A stretch of 36,063 nucleotides of DNA from the NCBI GenBank assembly GCA_965655625.1, contig CBFHHA010000025.1, positions 1 to 36,063 of the forward strand. The letters run 5' to 3'. The DNA is from CAJJDF01 sp965655625. GTDB lineage: Bacteria; Bacteroidota; Bacteroidia; Flavobacteriales_D; CAJJDF01. The position numbers and the translations under genes are program-made. This document shows positions 24,450-32,890 of this stretch, piece after piece. The stretch's first letter is position 1. Each line of letters starts with the position of its first letter. The notes under the pieces are model-generated. The model saw only the letters and a list, made by a program, of their open reading frames with translations, made no database searches and had not been told where the DNA came from.

Positions 24450-25286
24450 TTAAGCGTAGGGTTCAAAAACTGTTATTAGAAAATCGCACTGAATTGAAAT
24501 ATCTCCACATTCTTCGATTTTTTTTTGAGCTTTTTTACTTGTATTCCAATAATAGGGTGTCATTTTCAGCAAATTTTCCAACATGGTAGAATCAAGAATA
24601 TTTATGGCAAAAGACTTTTGACTCGTTGAAATATGAGTGAAAGACTTCCCAATTTGTTCGATGAGGTTGTATTCGTGAGGCCGAAAGGAATCATAAATTA
24701 ACTCAGCTAATTGTTTCATGTGATTTTCTCCCGGACTTACCACAATTAAGTACCCCTGTTTGTTTAATACACGACTGAATTCTGCTGGATCAATTGGTGA
24801 AAAAACGGATAAAATCAAATCTATACTGCCCGAAATAAGAGGCAGGTCATAGACCGAACTGACAAAATAAAAATTATTTTTATACTTGCCAGCAGCGTTT
24901 TTTACCGCATGCTTTGAAATATCGGTTCCAAAGATGTTTGATTTTTTCTTTGAAAGATTACTTAATGCTTTCTCCGAGTAATATCCTTCCCCACAACCTG
25001 CATCTAATATTTCGAGAGAATCGGTAGAAAAAGATAATTCCGATTCGATTACATTCTTAATTTCCGCCATTAATGGATCGTAAAATCCACCTTCCAGAAA
25101 AGCTCTTCTGGCCTTTACCATCATAGTATTGTCTCCAGGTGTTTTCGATTTTTTCTTATTCACCGGGAGTAAATTCAGGTAGCCTTGTTTGGATAAATCA
25201 AAATTATGATTGGATTGACAAACATAGCTTCTGTTGCCGTCAAAGTGGAGCGAGTTTTTGCAATATGGACAAAGAATTGTGGACAT
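24450..25286 (-). CDS. rlmA: 23S rRNA (guanine-N1)-methyltransferase, RlmA type
   Basis: The protein has 278 residues. An N-terminal zinc finger has C6-x2-C9 and C23-x3-H27. The linker F-D-L-S-K-Q-G-Y-L-N-L-L is a hallmark of the family, and the SAM-binding motif I is L-D-A-G-C-G-E-G-Y-Y (94-103). RlmA methylates N1 of a guanine in helix 35 of 23S rRNA (G745 in E. coli); the Gram-positive relatives modify a neighbouring base and are linked to tylosin resistance. The call rests on the zinc finger plus the linker. It lies between two LamG paralogs with no evident functional tie. Confidence 0.9.
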   Translation of the reverse strand: MSTILCPYCKNSLHFDGNRSYVCQSNHNFDLSKQGYLNLLPVNKKKSKTPGDNTMMVKARRAFLEGGFYDPLMAEIKNVIESELSFSTDSLEILDAGCGEGYYSEKALSNLSKKKSNIFGTDISKHAVKNAAGKYKNNFYFVSSVYDLPLISGSIDLILSVFSPIDPAEFSRVLNKQGYLIVVSPGENHMKQLAELIYDSFRPHEYNLIEQIGKSFTHISTSQKSFAINILDSTMLENLLKMTPYYWNTSKKAQKKIEECGDISIQCDFLITVFEPYA

Positions 25287-25412
25287 GCCAGAGGTTTTGA
25301 TGGGAATTGAGTAAAGATAACATTAGAATTAAAAGAATAGCCTTTCTACTCTTGTTATCAGCTGAGAAAAAAATACGAAGCTAAATTTTGTCGATTTACT
25401 ATCGCTTCAAAA

Positions 25413-26081
25413 TCAAGTTATTCGATAGTCTGGTGTGCTTAAATAGGTCTTCATGGATAAATAGCCAGCCCCTTTTATTTGCTTATATCTTTCTTCTATG
25501 TCTACCGGAATCTCGGTAGTTATTAGCCATTCCAAATCAAATCCATTTTGTTTGGCAGTTCTCATTAGATGCTTATTCTTCGAAAATAATTCGCCCAGCC
25601 TTTCTAGATTTTCTCTGTGTTCTAAATGGTAATCTTCGTGAAGCTTTGTAATTCCGATTAGTACTTTAAACGTTTTTGTCAAGTAAAAGATGCACAACTT
25701 TCTAGCAAGTCCCGGGGTCGTTTTTTCTAATTTAGAATTGAACAATTCCAACACTTCTACAAGTAAAAGTAAGTTAAGATAGGAATCTCCCAGTTTGTCC
25801 TTGGTTACTTTAACGTGATTCGAAATGTCATTCGAAACGCTTCTCATTCTTTTTATCAGATAATTCGCTGTATATCTTTTGGTGGCAAAGTAGGCTACTT
25901 TTTCCTTGATGTACTTTTCCATTTCCAGTTGATGATCGTCTACCGAATCGGTATCAATCAGCTGGAAATAAAGCTCTTTGCTAAGGACTTTATCTTTTTT
26001 TAACAAACGTAACAATAACTTGTCTTTCTCTGTTTGAGACAAACCCAGAACTGTATCTTTAAACTCTTTATTGAATTTCAT
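25413..26081 (-). CDS. Unknown helical protein
   Basis: This 222-residue soluble protein has no signal peptide or membrane span, is rich in Lys and Leu, and is predicted mostly helical. It begins M-K-F-N-K-E-F-K-D-T-V-L-G-L-S and ends with an Arg-rich segment. A central hydrophobic helix (L-N-L-L-L-L-V-E-V-L-E-L-F, around 104-116) may be a dimer core. I do not recognise a family. It sits alone between rlmA (about 126 bases away) and a LamG paralog (about 88 bases away). A -7-like TAAATTTG on the minus strand (26131-26138) precedes it by 50 bases, without a clear -33 element. Confidence 0.7.
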   Translation of the reverse strand: MKFNKEFKDTVLGLSQTEKDKLLLRLLKKDKVLSKELYFQLIDTDSVDDHQLEMEKYIKEKVAYFATKRYTANYLIKRMRSVSNDISNHVKVTKDKLGDSYLNLLLLVEVLELFNSKLEKTTPGLARKLCIFYLTKTFKVLIGITKLHEDYHLEHRENLERLGELFSKNKHLMRTAKQNGFDLEWLITTEIPVDIEERYKQIKGAGYLSMKTYLSTPDYRIT

Positions 26082-26169
26082 GGAATGGAATCGAAACTTG
26101 AATTGAGATTTTATTGGTATCTCTTTCCAGCAAATTTATGAATTTCTGTCCATACTTATCTTTTCACAG

Positions 26170-27525
26170 TTACTCTTTAAGAAATTTGATGTGTGCAATA
26201 TCATCTTGTGATTGAAGTCTAAGAAAATAAACTCCCGTATATAAATCAGTCACATCCACTTTCTGGTTTCGGTTAATTGGAACCTCACGAACAACTTTTC
26301 CCGAAATATCGAGAATAGCTATTTGAGTCAAGTTTTGGCGGTAAGAATTTTCAATCGTTAGAATAGAATTTACTGGATTAGGAAAAATCTTTACACTATG
26401 GATTAATTGATTTGTGATACTTGTTAGGCTGATACGAATGCAATCGGAAGTATCTGTGCAGTTTCCTTTTGACACTACTACCGCATAATCTCCTGCTTGT
26501 GTTGCATCATATATTCTATTTGTAGCACCAGAAATAGGGGAGAAGCCACTGTCACATCTCACCCATTGATGATTAGCCCACGTATCTATGGAAGTCATTC
26601 TTCCTCCAACTCTGTTTACAGAGTCGCTCAAGTTGGTAATCGTAAGGTCAAATCTCACCAAGCTGTCGCAACTTACGGCATTTATTAACGTATCAAAATA
26701 AATCCCCGTAGTGGTATAAACGTTTCCGCTCGGAGAAGTAAATGGGGAACATAGTGAGTCTTTCACCAAAGATGTGCTAAACCCTGGCGACAAGGCCGGA
26801 CCTGACACATAATTTGATGAATCTCCAGTGGTAAGCAAAAAATTTGTCAGTGTTCCGTTCTCCCCTCCAACATCGTCTAGGCAGCGAGAGATAGCCGTAT
26901 TGTTTCCTCCCGGAATTCCTTCATTAAACCTGTAATAAGCCTCTAAACCAACCGGAACACTGCAGAATTCAGCATTCATGTTTGCTAATAATTCTGCTGC
27001 CGTTCGAGCTGTATTCCAACACCTTACTTCGTCAATACTTCCGTAAAAAGGGATTGACCCCCCTGATACTCGTTGACCAATTAAAAGGTTGGTTTGACCT
27101 GAAGGAGTTGAAACACTTGACAATGAATTTGTTCCAACTTGAACACCATTTATGTAGAGGTATCCAACTCGACTACTTATAACTAATGCCACATGTGTCC
27201 AAACTTCTAAAGGCACTTGAGCAGAAGAAGAAAAATTTCCTGTAGAACCACCGCCAGATATGTATGCGAGGTTCCGTGATGCATTCACCATAAAAGTATT
27301 CCGGTCTCCTGCTGTATTCCGACCATAATCTGTTATGGTCAAATTGGCGTTCGGAGCATTAGAATCAACATAAACCCACGCTTCAATCGTTCTGTCTGCG
27401 CTTCCTAAAACTCCAGAATATGTAGTTTGCACAAAATCCGTGGGGCCATTAAAATTGAGTGCGACCTGCGAGAAAGCAGGTTGAATAATGGATGATAAAA
27501 GGAATAGGGATAGTAGTTTCATCAT
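26170..27525 (-). CDS. Secreted LamG-domain protein with T9SS sorting tail (paralog 3)
   Basis: The protein has 451 residues, with a signal peptide at 1-19 (ending A-F-S, then Q). A LamG domain (about 22-172) has V-W-T-H-V-A and G-S-I-D-E-V-R-C-W. One Cys repeat (about 253-295), an Ig-like module with D-T-W-A-N-H-Q-W-V (314-322) and a T9SS tail (about 375-451, F-P-N-P-V-N) follow. The architecture is that of paralog 2. It starts with two consecutive ATGs (27523-27525 and 27520-27522). It is probably exported by the type IX system and attached to the surface or released. Confidence 0.9.
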   Translation of the reverse strand: MMKLLSLFLLSSIIQPAFSQVALNFNGPTDFVQTTYSGVLGSADRTIEAWVYVDSNAPNANLTITDYGRNTAGDRNTFMVNASRNLAYISGGGSTGNFSSSAQVPLEVWTHVALVISSRVGYLYINGVQVGTNSLSSVSTPSGQTNLLIGQRVSGGSIPFYGSIDEVRCWNTARTAAELLANMNAEFCSVPVGLEAYYRFNEGIPGGNNTAISRCLDDVGGENGTLTNFLLTTGDSSNYVSGPALSPGFSTSLVKDSLCSPFTSPSGNVYTTTGIYFDTLINAVSCDSLVRFDLTITNLSDSVNRVGGRMTSIDTWANHQWVRCDSGFSPISGATNRIYDATQAGDYAVVVSKGNCTDTSDCIRISLTSITNQLIHSVKIFPNPVNSILTIENSYRQNLTQIAILDISGKVVREVPINRNQKVDVTDLYTGVYFLRLQSQDDIAHIKFLKE

Positions 27526-27638
27526 TTGTTATTTTTTTTAATTGATGATTAAAAATATAACATTTTATTTGATTGACAAATTGAATCATTCCGAAAAACT
27601 ATTAATAAACAGATTGATACAAAACTATTCAAATAAAA

Positions 27639-27679
27639 AACCTCGTAAAAAATCAGTATGAATGAAGTCTTGCGAGGTT
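27639..27679 (-). terminator. Candidate terminator after icmF
   Basis: AACCTCG (27639-27645) and CGAGGTT (27673-27679) form a 7-base stem with a long 27-base loop. On the minus strand the stem is followed by a T run (complement of 27634-27640). It lies about 37 bases after the mutase stop. The long loop makes it a weaker candidate than the other terminators here. Confidence 0.5.
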
Positions 27680-27715
27680 GATTTTATTTATCGGAATCTC
27701 TAGAGAAGAAAGATC

Positions 27716-30700
27716 TTACATATTTCTTCTGTATTGTCCGCCCACTTCGAAGAGTGAATTAGTAATTTGTCCCAACGAACACACTTTAGTTGCTTCCATC
27801 AAATATTCGAAAATATTTTCGTTTTGAATGGCGGCTTGTTGAATTTTAGCTAATTCTGTTTCTAGTTTGTCACTGTTTGTTGTGTGTAAATCATTCAGCA
27901 TTTGCAGTTGATATTGCTTTTCTTCTTCACTTGCGCGAATAACTTCGGCCGGAACAATGGTAGGCGATCCATTTTTGCTTAAGAATGTATTTACTCCAAT
28001 AATTGGAAATTCTCCATTGTGCTTTAAAGTCTCATAATACATACTTTCTTCCTGAATCTTACTTCTTTGGTACATCGTTTCCATAGCGCCTAAAACACCT
28101 CCTCGCTCAGTAATTCTGTCAAACTCCATTAGTACAGCTTCTTCAACTAAATCTGTGAGTTCTTCGATAATAAAAGAACCTTGAATTGGATTTTCATTCT
28201 TGGTCAATCCTAGCTCTTTATTAATGATTAATTGGATAGCCATAGCTCGTCTTACCGATTCCTCAGTTGGCGTAGTAATTGCCTCGTCATACGCATTTGT
28301 ATGAAGTGAGTTGCAGTTGTCGTAAATTGCATACAATGCCTGTAGAGAAGTTCTTATATCATTAAAATCAATTTCTTGAGCATGCAACGAACGACCAGAA
28401 GTCTGAATGTGATATTTCAACATTTGAGCTCTTGGATTGGCTTTGTACTTGTTTTTCATGGCTTTCGCCCAAATTTTTCTTGCCACTCTCCCAATTACTG
28501 CATATTCTGGATCAATTCCATTCGAAAAGAAGAAAGATAAGTTTGGTCCAAACTTGTTAATATCCATTCCTCTGCTTAAGTAATACTCGACATAAGTAAA
28601 CCCATTTGCCAGTGTAAGAGCGAGTTGAGTGATAGGGTTTGCTCCAGCTTCGGCAATATGATATCCCGAAATTGAAACAGAGTAAAAGTTTCTTACACCA
28701 TTATCAATAAAGTATTCTTGTACATCTCCCATTAATCTCAACGCAAATTCAGTTGAAAATATACACGTATTTTGAGCCTGGTCTTCTTTCAATATATCTG
28801 CTTGAACAGTTCCTCTTACTTGAGTTAATGTTTCAGCCTTTATTTTTGCATATACTTCCGCGGGCAGCACTTCGTCACCTGTTACTCCTAGTAACATCAA
28901 TCCCAATCCATCATTTCCTTCGGGCAAATCGCCTTGGTAGGCCGGTCGCCTGGTGCCGGCTTTTTTATATTTTGCCACGATTTTAGCCTCTATCTCTTTT
29001 GCTAAGCCATTCTCTACAATGTACTTTTCACAATTCTGATCAATAGCCGCATTCATAAAGAATCCCAACAACATAGGAGCAGGGCCATTTATAGTCATAG
29101 AGACCGAAGTAAGAGAGTGAGATAAATCAAATCCTGAATACAATTTCTTTGCATCATCCAGACAACAAATAGAAACTCCTGAGTTTCCAACTTTCCCATA
29201 GATATCCGGACGCGCATCCGGGTCGTTACCATACAAGGTAACAGAATCGAAAGCGGTTGACAATCGTTTTGCTGGCATTCCCTGACTTACGTAGTGAAAA
29301 CGTTTGTTGGTTCTTTCTGGACCTCCTTCTCCTGCAAACATTCGTGAAGGGTCTTCTCCAGTTCGTTTGAAAGGATACAAACCTGAGGTGTATGGGAATT
29401 CTCCAGGTACATTTTCTTGTAAAATCCAAGTTAATAAATCTCCCCATGCCGTGTACTTTGGCAAGGCCACTTTTGGAATTTGCAAATGAGAAAGAGACTC
29501 CGAATGGGTTTGAATTTTAATTTCCTTATCTCTTACTTTAAATACATACAAAGGATCTTGGTATTTCTTTACTTTTTCTGCCCAATTCTGTATGTATTCA
29601 AAATTGTGAGGGTCTAAGTTCATTTTAACTCGATCAAATTCTGTAATTAATAACTCCAAAAACTCCTTACGACCCTTATTCTGAGCTTGACTCAGAATCT
29701 GTTGGCCATCTAGCAATCCCTTATTTAGAACAGGTGTAACTCCAGACGAGGCTTCAATTGTTTTATAAATCCCAAATAATTGCTGAGCAACTTCAGACTG
29801 CTCCTTTGCCCATTGATCATAAGCTCTGTTGTTCTCCGAAATTTCTGAAAGATACCTTGTTCTAGATGGAGGTATCACAAATATTTTTTCCGACATTTCA
29901 TCGGAAATATGAAATTGTGATTTGAGTTCTTTGGCTTCGGTTTGCTCTACAATTTTATCCATGATTGCTTTGTAAAGCGTATTCATTCCTGGGTCATTAA
30001 ATTGCGAAGCAATTGTACCAAAGACGGGAAGCTCATCTTGCGGTATATCCCACAAGTTGTTGTTTCTCATGTATTGCTTTTTCACATCTCTCAACGCATC
30101 AAGCGAACCTCTTTTGTCGAATTTATTAATGGCTACTAAATCTGCAAAATCAAGCATATCAATCTTTTCCAGCTGTGTAGCAGCTCCAAACTCAGGAGTC
30201 ATTACATACAACGATACATCCGAATGATCCATAATTTCGGTGTCGGATTGTCCAATTCCTGATGTTTCTAAAATGATTAAATCATATTTTGCCGCTTTCA
30301 AAATAAGTAAAGCTTCGGCCACGTGCTTACTCAACGCAAGATTGGACTGACGAGTAGCCAACGACCGCATGTAAACCCTTTCGTTTTTAATGGCATTCAT
30401 TCTTATTCTATCTCCCAAAAGCGCTCCACCCGTTTTTCTTTTTGATGGATCTACGGAAACAATGGCAATATTTTTTTCTGGAAAATCCAATAAAAATCTT
30501 CTAACCAATTCATCTACAAGACTAGATTTTCCGGCACCTCCGGTACCAGTAATCCCTAAAATTGGAGTAGTCACTTTTTCCGCCAATGAATAAACCTCTT
30601 CCATGACAGATTTTGCTTGTTCTGGGTAATTTTCGGCCGCACTTATCAATCTAGCAATGGACGTTACTTTTTTGTCTCCAATGGATTCAATTTCATTGGT

Positions 30701-31153
30701 CAGTTTATCTCCTACAGGAAAATCACTTTTTTCTACCAAATCATTAATCATCCCCTGAAGTCCCATTGCTCTTCCATCATCTGGGTGATAGATTCTTGTA
30801 ATTCCGTATTCTTGCAGTTCTTTAATTTCTTCTGGTAAAATAGTACCACCACCTCCGGCAAATATTTTGATATGACTTGCGCCTTTTTCTTTCAGTAGGT
30901 CATACATGTATTTCAAGTATTCTGTGTGTCCACCTTGATAAGAAGTCATTGCAATTGCCTGAACATCTTCTTGAATTGCACAATTCACCACTTCTTCCAC
31001 ACTTCTATCATGACCAAGATGAATTACTTCACAACCTGTAGATTGAATAATTCTTCTCATAATATTTATAGCTGCATCATGCCCGTCAAACAGGGAAGCG
31101 GCAGTTACAATTCTTACTTTATTTGTTGGTTTATATGGTGTTTGATCAATCAT
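27716..31153 (-). CDS. icmF: Fused acyl-CoA mutase, IcmF type (B12 domain, G-protein chaperone, mutase)
   Basis: From the ATG at 31151-31153 this is a 1145-residue fusion; the frame is open 28 codons further to a GTG but lacks family similarity there. Domains in order are cobalamin-binding (about 10-145, with F-D-G-H-D-A-A-I and the base-off ligand H25), a G3E-type P-loop GTPase (about 195-405, Walker A G-T-G-G-A-G-K-S at 203-210, N-K-F-D at 343-346), a linker, and the B12-dependent mutase barrel (about 565-1110). Q794 in D-Q-A-Q-N-T-C stands where methylmalonyl-CoA mutase has an arginine, and H832 lies in S-G-Y-H-I-A-E-A-G-A. This points to isobutyryl-CoA/n-butyryl-CoA or a similar acyl-CoA substrate. 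The GTPase domain guards and loads the cofactor. No cobalamin riboswitch was seen upstream. Confidence 0.93.
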   Translation of the reverse strand: MIDQTPYKPTNKVRIVTAASLFDGHDAAINIMRRIIQSTGCEVIHLGHDRSVEEVVNCAIQEDVQAIAMTSYQGGHTEYLKYMYDLLKEKGASHIKIFAGGGGTILPEEIKELQEYGITRIYHPDDGRAMGLQGMINDLVEKSDFPVGDKLTNEIESIGDKKVTSIARLISAAENYPEQAKSVMEEVYSLAEKVTTPILGITGTGGAGKSSLVDELVRRFLLDFPEKNIAIVSVDPSKRKTGGALLGDRIRMNAIKNERVYMRSLATRQSNLALSKHVAEALLILKAAKYDLIILETSGIGQSDTEIMDHSDVSLYVMTPEFGAATQLEKIDMLDFADLVAINKFDKRGSLDALRDVKKQYMRNNNLWDIPQDELPVFGTIASQFNDPGMNTLYKAIMDKIVEQTEAKELKSQFHISDEMSEKIFVIPPSRTRYLSEISENNRAYDQWAKEQSEVAQQLFGIYKTIEASSGVTPVLNKGLLDGQQILSQAQNKGRKEFLELLITEFDRVKMNLDPHNFEYIQNWAEKVKKYQDPLYVFKVRDKEIKIQTHSESLSHLQIPKVALPKYTAWGDLLTWILQENVPGEFPYTSGLYPFKRTGEDPSRMFAGEGGPERTNKRFHYVSQGMPAKRLSTAFDSVTLYGNDPDARPDIYGKVGNSGVSICCLDDAKKLYSGFDLSHSLTSVSMTINGPAPMLLGFFMNAAIDQNCEKYIVENGLAKEIEAKIVAKYKKAGTRRPAYQGDLPEGNDGLGLMLLGVTGDEVLPAEVYAKIKAETLTQVRGTVQADILKEDQAQNTCIFSTEFALRLMGDVQEYFIDNGVRNFYSVSISGYHIAEAGANPITQLALTLANGFTYVEYYLSRGMDINKFGPNLSFFFSNGIDPEYAVIGRVARKIWAKAMKNKYKANPRAQMLKYHIQTSGRSLHAQEIDFNDIRTSLQALYAIYDNCNSLHTNAYDEAITTPTEESVRRAMAIQLIINKELGLTKNENPIQGSFIIEELTDLVEEAVLMEFDRITERGGVLGAMETMYQRSKIQEESMYYETLKHNGEFPIIGVNTFLSKNGSPTIVPAEVIRASEEEKQYQLQMLNDLHTTNSDKLETELAKIQQAAIQNENIFEYLMEATKVCSLGQITNSLFEVGGQYRRNM

Positions 31154-31177
31154 AAAATGGTTTCTTTTAAAGAGTTT

Positions 31178-31185
31178 CAAAGATA
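31178..31185 (-). promoter_or_regulatory. Candidate -7 element for icmF
   Basis: The minus strand reads TATCTTTG, an exact TAnnTTTG match, ending 24 bases before the icmF ATG. No TTG occurs at the expected -33 distance, so support is partial. It favours the ATG at 31153 over the upstream GTG, which would lie upstream of the implied transcript start. Confidence 0.4.
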
Positions 31186-31337
31186 AAAATATTTGAACTT
31201 TATATCCTATAATTCTACCCACAATTATAGACGGCACATGAAGTTAGGAATAAAAAGAGGAGTTATTAACGTGAGTTAGTTGTTAACATAAATAAAACAG
31301 TCATACAAAAAAGTACATTTATTCCGTTATTAGAACT

Positions 31338-32321
31338 ATGAATAAATACTTTTTTACACTTTTATTTTTAGGAATTGCTTCTTTGTCCATAAGCCAAGAA
31401 TCCTTTACATTTATGGAGATTACTCGAGAAAGCGATACCAATTCTATCTATTTCGTGCCAGACGAACAATTGATCTCAGAAAGATGGGATTTGTTGGCTC
31501 AACCAAACTTCTGGAAACAAGTAATGAGCTTATCTCCAGATTCTTGTATAATCAATGTGGCGGCAACGAGAGAAATATTATACAAAACATCTTTTTTAGC
31601 TTGGCAAAAACAAACCGAGATAGAAAAGGAAAACGTAAGAAAAGCAATAAGAGAAGAATATCAATTAGATTCTGAGGAAAGGCTGTATGTAACTTCGGGC
31701 AAAAATCATTTTTATCAACTTGAAAAAGTGTTGCCGTCAATTACCAAAGGAATCGAAATTTTTGAAAGGGAAGGAGTGAACCCTTGGTATGCGCAATCTA
31801 TTTTATTAATCGAAAGTCCAGGTAAAATTCAATACTCTAATGTGGGAGCTTATGGTCCGTTTCAGTTGATGAAATCAGTAGCCAGAAATTACGGGCTCAC
31901 CGTAAATAAAACTGTGGATGAACGGAAAGACTTTGAAAAATCTGCTGTTGCGGCTTCCAAACTAATAGAAATTTCGTGTATCCCAAGTGCTCGTTTAATT
32001 TTGGAAAGAAACAACGTTGACTACAATGAAAACGATTTGTGGTTTAAACTATTCGTGCTACACATTTATCACGCTGGCGCAGGAAACGTGGGTGGATTAA
32101 TTGACAACATGCGTCCTGGATCTGGCGGAATTTCATTGATCACAGAAATGTGGCAAAATGAATATGGAGGGTTTAAAAATGCTTCGCAAAATTACTCCCA
32201 AGTTGCTCTCGCTTCCAATTTAGCTCTCGAAGAATTGCTTTATTCGAGTTGCAACAGAATTTATTTATGCAAGAGTGAATCAGTGGATTCTACTGAAAAA
32301 TTAGGCCATGCTCAAAATTAA
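31338..32321 (+). CDS. Exported lytic transglycosylase-like protein (SLT domain)
   Basis: The protein has 327 residues, with a signal peptide at 1-19 (ending S-I-S, then Q). The lysozyme-like SLT domain spans about 140-300. The catalytic glutamate is E159 in L-L-I-E-S, followed by G-A-Y-G-P-F-Q-L-M (170-178) and the Y-H-A-G-A-G-N-V-G motif near 245-252. Such enzymes cleave peptidoglycan glycan strands non-hydrolytically, leaving anhydro-muramyl ends. The N-terminal 120 residues are not recognised. Its end overlaps the next gene by 14 bases. The 184-base gap before it holds the icmF promoter region and no clear promoter of its own. Confidence 0.85.
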   Translation: MNKYFFTLLFLGIASLSISQESFTFMEITRESDTNSIYFVPDEQLISERWDLLAQPNFWKQVMSLSPDSCIINVAATREILYKTSFLAWQKQTEIEKENVRKAIREEYQLDSEERLYVTSGKNHFYQLEKVLPSITKGIEIFEREGVNPWYAQSILLIESPGKIQYSNVGAYGPFQLMKSVARNYGLTVNKTVDERKDFEKSAVAASKLIEISCIPSARLILERNNVDYNENDLWFKLFVLHIYHAGAGNVGGLIDNMRPGSGGISLITEMWQNEYGGFKNASQNYSQVALASNLALEELLYSSCNRIYLCKSESVDSTEKLGHAQN

Positions 32322-32823
32322 AGATCAAGTCACATTATTGGACGAAATAGGGATTTTTACCATTATTGAGAAAAAAAACAATGGTGAATTTGTAATCGAG
32401 GACGAACACGGGTTCGACCAATTACGAAGAGAGGAAGAATTAGTCCTTTATCAAGCATCTGCTTTTGATCATGTTGAAATAGAAACTTTCGAAAACAGAT
32501 ACGTAAAACAAAATCCTTTTGCTAAAAAAAGAAACAAGCAAGCTCAAATTCCTGTCATTGATTTACACATTGAGAATTTACTAAATGCTCACGGACATAT
32601 GGCAAATCATGAAATCGTATTGTTTCAATTGGATAATTGTAAAAAACAATTGGACAAACATATCGAGAGAGGAACAAACCAATTAGTGATCGTTCACGGA
32701 GTAGGGAAGGGAAGGCTAAGAGAAGAGGTTAGATACCTGCTAAATAGCTATCCTAACATTGAATACATGGATGAGCATTGGTCGGATAAGGGAATAGGAG
32801 CGACCAAAGTTTTTGTAAAATAA
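32308..32823 (+). CDS. Small Smr-domain protein
   Basis: The protein has 171 residues. An N-terminal KOW/Tudor-like beta region (about 3-50) is followed by a Smr domain (about 80-171), with the D-L-H motif (85-87) and the glycine-rich H-G-V-G-K-G-R-L loop (130-137). Smr domains nick or bind DNA or RNA. In Bacteroidota they often occur in DUF2027-type proteins of about 350 residues, which share the beta N-terminus. This one is about half that length and may be a reduced version. It overlaps the transglycosylase gene by 14 bases, so the two are probably translationally coupled. Confidence 0.8.
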   Translation: MLKIKDQVTLLDEIGIFTIIEKKNNGEFVIEDEHGFDQLRREEELVLYQASAFDHVEIETFENRYVKQNPFAKKRNKQAQIPVIDLHIENLLNAHGHMANHEIVLFQLDNCKKQLDKHIERGTNQLVIVHGVGKGRLREEVRYLLNSYPNIEYMDEHWSDKGIGATKVFVK

Positions 32824-32836
32824 CCAAGTGGTAACA

Positions 32837-32865
32837 TTGTGTTAAAATAATTGTTTGTAGTTTTG
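32837..32865 (+). promoter_or_regulatory. Promoter of the secreted OB-fold protein (Bacteroidota consensus)
   Basis: TTG (32837-32839) and an exact TAGTTTTG (32858-32865) are 18 bases apart, matching the Bacteroidota -33/-7 pattern. Transcription would begin near 32872, about 19 bases before the ATG at 32891. Both elements are present with good spacing, so this is the best promoter in the window. Confidence 0.65.
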
Positions 32866-32890
32866 TACTATTATTAATCAAAACACAATT

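Noticed and set aside
31154..31237. Longer IcmF reading from GTG at 31237
   Set aside because: The added 28 residues are unlike the family start and lie upstream of or across the likely -7 element.
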